Shown: piece after piece, positions 49,184 through 51,016 of the stretch
Layout of the letters: the number at the start of each line of letters is the position of its first letter
Position numbering within the stretch: position 1 is the stretch's first letter
NCBI GenBank assembly: GCA_023417635.1
Contig: JAEZFF010000046.1
Coordinates: forward strand, 1 to 51,016
DNA: 51,016 nucleotides
Origin: Bacillota bacterium
Lineage (GTDB): Bacteria > Bacillota > Clostridia > Oscillospirales > Acutalibacteraceae
Direction: 5' to 3'
Translations under genes and position numbers: made by a program
Notes under the pieces: generated by a model
Databases searched by the model: none
What the model saw: only the letters and a program-made list of their open reading frames with translations
What the model was told of the DNA's origin: nothing

Positions 49184-49231
49184 CGGCAGACAGATTTATT
49201 GATAAAATATTTGGGAAGGAAGTTTATTGCC

Positions 49232-50173
49232 ATGAAAAAATTACTCGCAGTTCTACTCTCAGCAGCCATGCTTCTTTCAGCCTCCGCCTGCAGCACAGGT
49301 GCGGAACAGCCAGCTTCGTCCGGTGCTGCTTCTGGCAGCGCATCCAGCAGCGCTTCATCCGGCAAAACGATTGGGCTTTCTGTTTCCACACTGAACAACC
49401 CATTCTTTGTAACCCTTACAAACGGTGCGAAAGAGGAAGCAAAGAAACTCGGTGTGTCACTGACTGTGGCTGACGCCGGCAACGACACAGCAAAGCAGAC
49501 AAATGACATTGAAGACCTCATTTCCAAAAACATTGGCGTTCTGATCGTAAACCCGGTTGACTCCGATGCTGTGGCAAACGCCGTAAAGGACGCACAGGCC
49601 AAAGGCATTAAGGTCATTGCCGTTGACCGTGTGGTAAACGGCGTCACCGTAGACTGCAAAATTGCTTCCGACAACGTTTCCGGCGCAAAGCAAGCTACGG
49701 AATACTTGCTCAGCAAAGTCGGCAAAAACGCAAAGATTGCACAGTTGGAAGGTACAACGGGTGCTTCCGCAACGATTGACCGCGGCAAGGGATTTCATCA
49801 GGCAGCCGACGGCAACGCACAGATCGTTGCAAGCCAGACCGCAAACTTTGACCGTGCAACGGCTCTGAACGTCAGTGAAAACATTCTGCAGGCACACAGC
49901 GACATTAAGGGAATCTTCGCACAGAACGATGAGATGGCCCTCGGCGCTGTCGAAGCTGTTTCCGCCGCTAAGAAAAACATTGTAATTGTTGGCTTTGATG
50001 CTACTGATGACGGCCAGGCCGCTGTAAAATCCGGTAAGATGGCTGCTACCGTTCAGCAGAAACCGGACCTCATGGGCTCTACAGCAATTGACAATGCACA
50101 GAAACTTCTGAAGGGCGAAAAAGTAGAAGCCAACGTTCCAGTTGAAGTGACACTAATTAAACACGCAGGCTAA
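49232..50173 (+). CDS. rbsB: Ribose-binding lipoprotein RbsB
   Basis: A 313-residue solute-binding lipoprotein. The signal ends SASAC (Cys about 20), followed by a Ser/Ala/Gly spacer. The periplasmic-binding-protein type I fold follows, with IGLSVSTLNNPFFVTLTNGA, ligand-contacting INPVDSDAV-type residues (IVNPVDSDAV), AVDRVVNG and AQNDEMALGA. The frame is open to TTG 49199, but ATG 49232 has GGAAGGAAG nine bases upstream and starts a normal lipoprotein signal. It is last in the operon and is followed by a terminator. Confidence 0.94.
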   Translation: MKKLLAVLLSAAMLLSASACSTGAEQPASSGAASGSASSSASSGKTIGLSVSTLNNPFFVTLTNGAKEEAKKLGVSLTVADAGNDTAKQTNDIEDLISKNIGVLIVNPVDSDAVANAVKDAQAKGIKVIAVDRVVNGVTVDCKIASDNVSGAKQATEYLLSKVGKNAKIAQLEGTTGASATIDRGKGFHQAADGNAQIVASQTANFDRATALNVSENILQAHSDIKGIFAQNDEMALGAVEAVSAAKKNIVIVGFDATDDGQAAVKSGKMAATVQQKPDLMGSTAIDNAQKLLKGEKVEANVPVEVTLIKHAG

Positions 50174-50226
50174 TACGCTCTATACAAACCACCTCAAAAT
50201 TCATCTAATTTTTCATCTTTCTCTTG

Positions 50227-50256
50227 GGCTTCCGGTTCGCCGGAAGCCTTCTTTAT
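50227..50256 (+). terminator. Terminator of the rbs operon
   Basis: Perfect stem GGCTTCCGG (50227-50235) with CCGGAAGCC (50240-50248), loop TTCG, tail TTCTTTAT. Confidence 0.85.
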
Positions 50257-50276
50257 GGTTCATTTTAAAAAATCAG

Positions 50277-50300
50277 GGCTCTCGGCATTAGCCGAAAGCC
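50277..50300 (-). terminator. Terminator of the CotF-like gene
   Basis: GGCTCTCGGC (50277-50286) with GCCGAAAGCC (50291-50300), one mismatch, loop ATTA. On the minus strand it is followed by a T-rich tail (GATTTTTT). Confidence 0.75.
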
Positions 50301-50322
50301 CATTTTGATTTTATGGCGTACA

Positions 50323-50769
50323 TCAGCCGTACATTCCGTTTGCCGCCATGTAGGAATAAACCTCTTCGCCGTGCTGCTGTTCCTCTTTTTGAATGTGGTT
50401 CAGCACATTGCGCACACCTGTATCTGCAAATTCAAAAATGCAGGTGTTGTAGTTGGAAGAAACATGTTTTTCCGTAGCCAGCACATCGCTGCAAAGGAAC
50501 GAGTCTTTCTGCTTGTCCTGCGCACTGCAGCTGCTTTGCTGAAACTGCGGAAGGGTCTTGCTGCCCTGACCGACCTGCGGAACTGTGCCGCTGTCAATCT
50601 GCTGCAGCGTCTGCAAATGGGTCTGCTCTTCCTGGCCAATCTGCGTAAAGAGATTTTTAAGCTGCGCGTCACACGCATCAGAAGTATACTTTGCATACTT
50701 CTGAACACACAGCTGCTCCTGTGACTTCAGGTCTTTCAGAAGAGATTTTTCTTTTTGGGTTAGTGTCAT
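50323..50769 (-). CDS. CotF-like spore coat protein
   Basis: A 148-residue helical protein of the coat F/ferritin-like group. The first helices read LTQKEKSLLKDLKSQEQLCV, then QIGQEEQTHLQTLQQI. A Gln/Ser-rich linker (about 62-85) follows, then a second helical pair ending NVLNHIQKEEQQHGEEVYSYM. The EExxH pairs (EEQTH, EEQQH) resemble ferritin-like metal motifs. A GAGGTGA ribosome site precedes ATG 50769. Its presence implies a sporulating host. It would act in the spore coat, and mother-cell control is expected but not visible in the sequence. Confidence 0.88.
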   Translation of the reverse strand: MTLTQKEKSLLKDLKSQEQLCVQKYAKYTSDACDAQLKNLFTQIGQEEQTHLQTLQQIDSGTVPQVGQGSKTLPQFQQSSCSAQDKQKDSFLCSDVLATEKHVSSNYNTCIFEFADTGVRNVLNHIQKEEQQHGEEVYSYMAANGMYG

Positions 50770-50923
50770 TATAATTCACCTCAGTTGTAGTATCGGAATC
50801 TCTGCCGCTGTTTATGTAACTTTTTTTTTGCCGCGGTTTATTTTAATTGAGTAAAGCAAAGCGCGCACTATTCCTGTTCTCAAATGGTACGCGTCTCTTA
50901 AAGAAAAAGCCCTGATTCAATTT

Positions 50924-51016
50924 TCAGCAAATCATCAGCCAGTAAAGCTGCTGCTTCGAAATTTCAAACCCAAGTTTCCGGTGAAGGGCAAAGGACGCCT
51001 GATTATCAGTTTCAAT
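50924..51016 (-). CDS. GNAT acetyltransferase, C-terminal fragment (cut by window edge)
   Basis: The minus strand reads an open frame of 30 residues from the window edge to TGA at 50926-50924. It starts IETDNQASFALHRKLGFEIS, the usual C-terminal end of GNAT N-acetyltransferases (Asn-x-x-Ala...LGF). The rest of the gene lies beyond the window. Substrate unknown. Confidence 0.75.
   Translation of the reverse strand: METDNQASFALHRKLGFEISKQQLYWLMIC

Noticed and set aside
1..51016. Prophage, integrative element or CRISPR array around the ImmA-like module
   Set aside because: No integrase, terminase, portal, relaxase, Cas gene or regularly spaced repeat is visible anywhere in the window.

Overview
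The window looks like a chromosomal segment of an anaerobic, spore-forming member of the Firmicutes, most likely Oscillospiraceae/Ruminococcaceae-like. Base composition is mixed, and many genes have AGGAGG-type ribosome sites and consensus sigma-A promoters. Supporting genes are an FprA-type flavodiiron protein (anaerobic O2/NO defence), a CotF-like spore coat protein, two MBOAT/esterase acylation pairs, M42 and M3 peptidases, and a gut-Firmicute-style polyamine operon. There is no rRNA operon, CRISPR array, complete insertion sequence or prophage. One tRNA gene (Thr, CGU) is present.

Layout. 1-3749: a packed ABC-exporter operon (three membrane proteins, an ATPase, an anchored extracytoplasmic protein). 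3868-7749: two divergent drug-efflux units, marR-MATE on the minus strand and MFS-tetR on the plus strand, each with a palindrome at its promoter. 7808-10770: a small membrane protein and an MBOAT/SGNH pair preceded by a structured leader of about 250 nt. 11205-14077: an M42 peptidase, a cohesin-like surface protein and a CrtO-type acyltransferase. 14298-21161: fadR-like regulator and oppABCDF on the minus strand. 21611-24587: PepF oligoendopeptidase, convergent with the flavodiiron protein.

24856-26426 is a compact two-way switch. An XRE repressor and an ImmA/IrrE metalloprotease face a divergent pair encoding a small helical protein and a sigma-70 region-4-like protein, and both promoters carry the same 13-bp palindrome type. 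26483-31067 is housekeeping: tadA, a CPBP protease, a DacF-like protein, tRNA-Thr, uppP and a P-loop kinase. 31251-40099 has an L-2-hydroxyacid dehydrogenase, then a polyamine operon: arginine decarboxylase, spermidine synthase, agmatinase, carboxy(nor)spermidine dehydrogenase and decarboxylase, a DUF6483-like protein and a radical SAM protein. An intrinsic terminator sits just before its first gene with no obvious promoter in between, which suggests attenuation.

40339-42875 holds a second MBOAT/SGNH-like pair, flanked by a degenerate direct repeat of about 92 bp (offset exactly 2828). Each repeat copy contains the 3' end of both neighbouring genes, so the pair looks like an inserted cassette. 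42924-43939 has a macrodomain protein and a VOC protein. 44026-50173 is a ribose regulon (rbsD divergent from rbsR-rbsK-rbsA-rbsC-rbsB) with a perfect 18-bp palindrome. The window ends with the CotF-like gene and the C-terminal end of a GNAT acetyltransferase gene cut by the window edge.

The strongest candidates for undescribed biology are the stand-alone repressor/protease/mini-sigma switch, the attenuated polyamine operon with two routes to spermidine but no visible speD, and the repeat-flanked acylation cassette.
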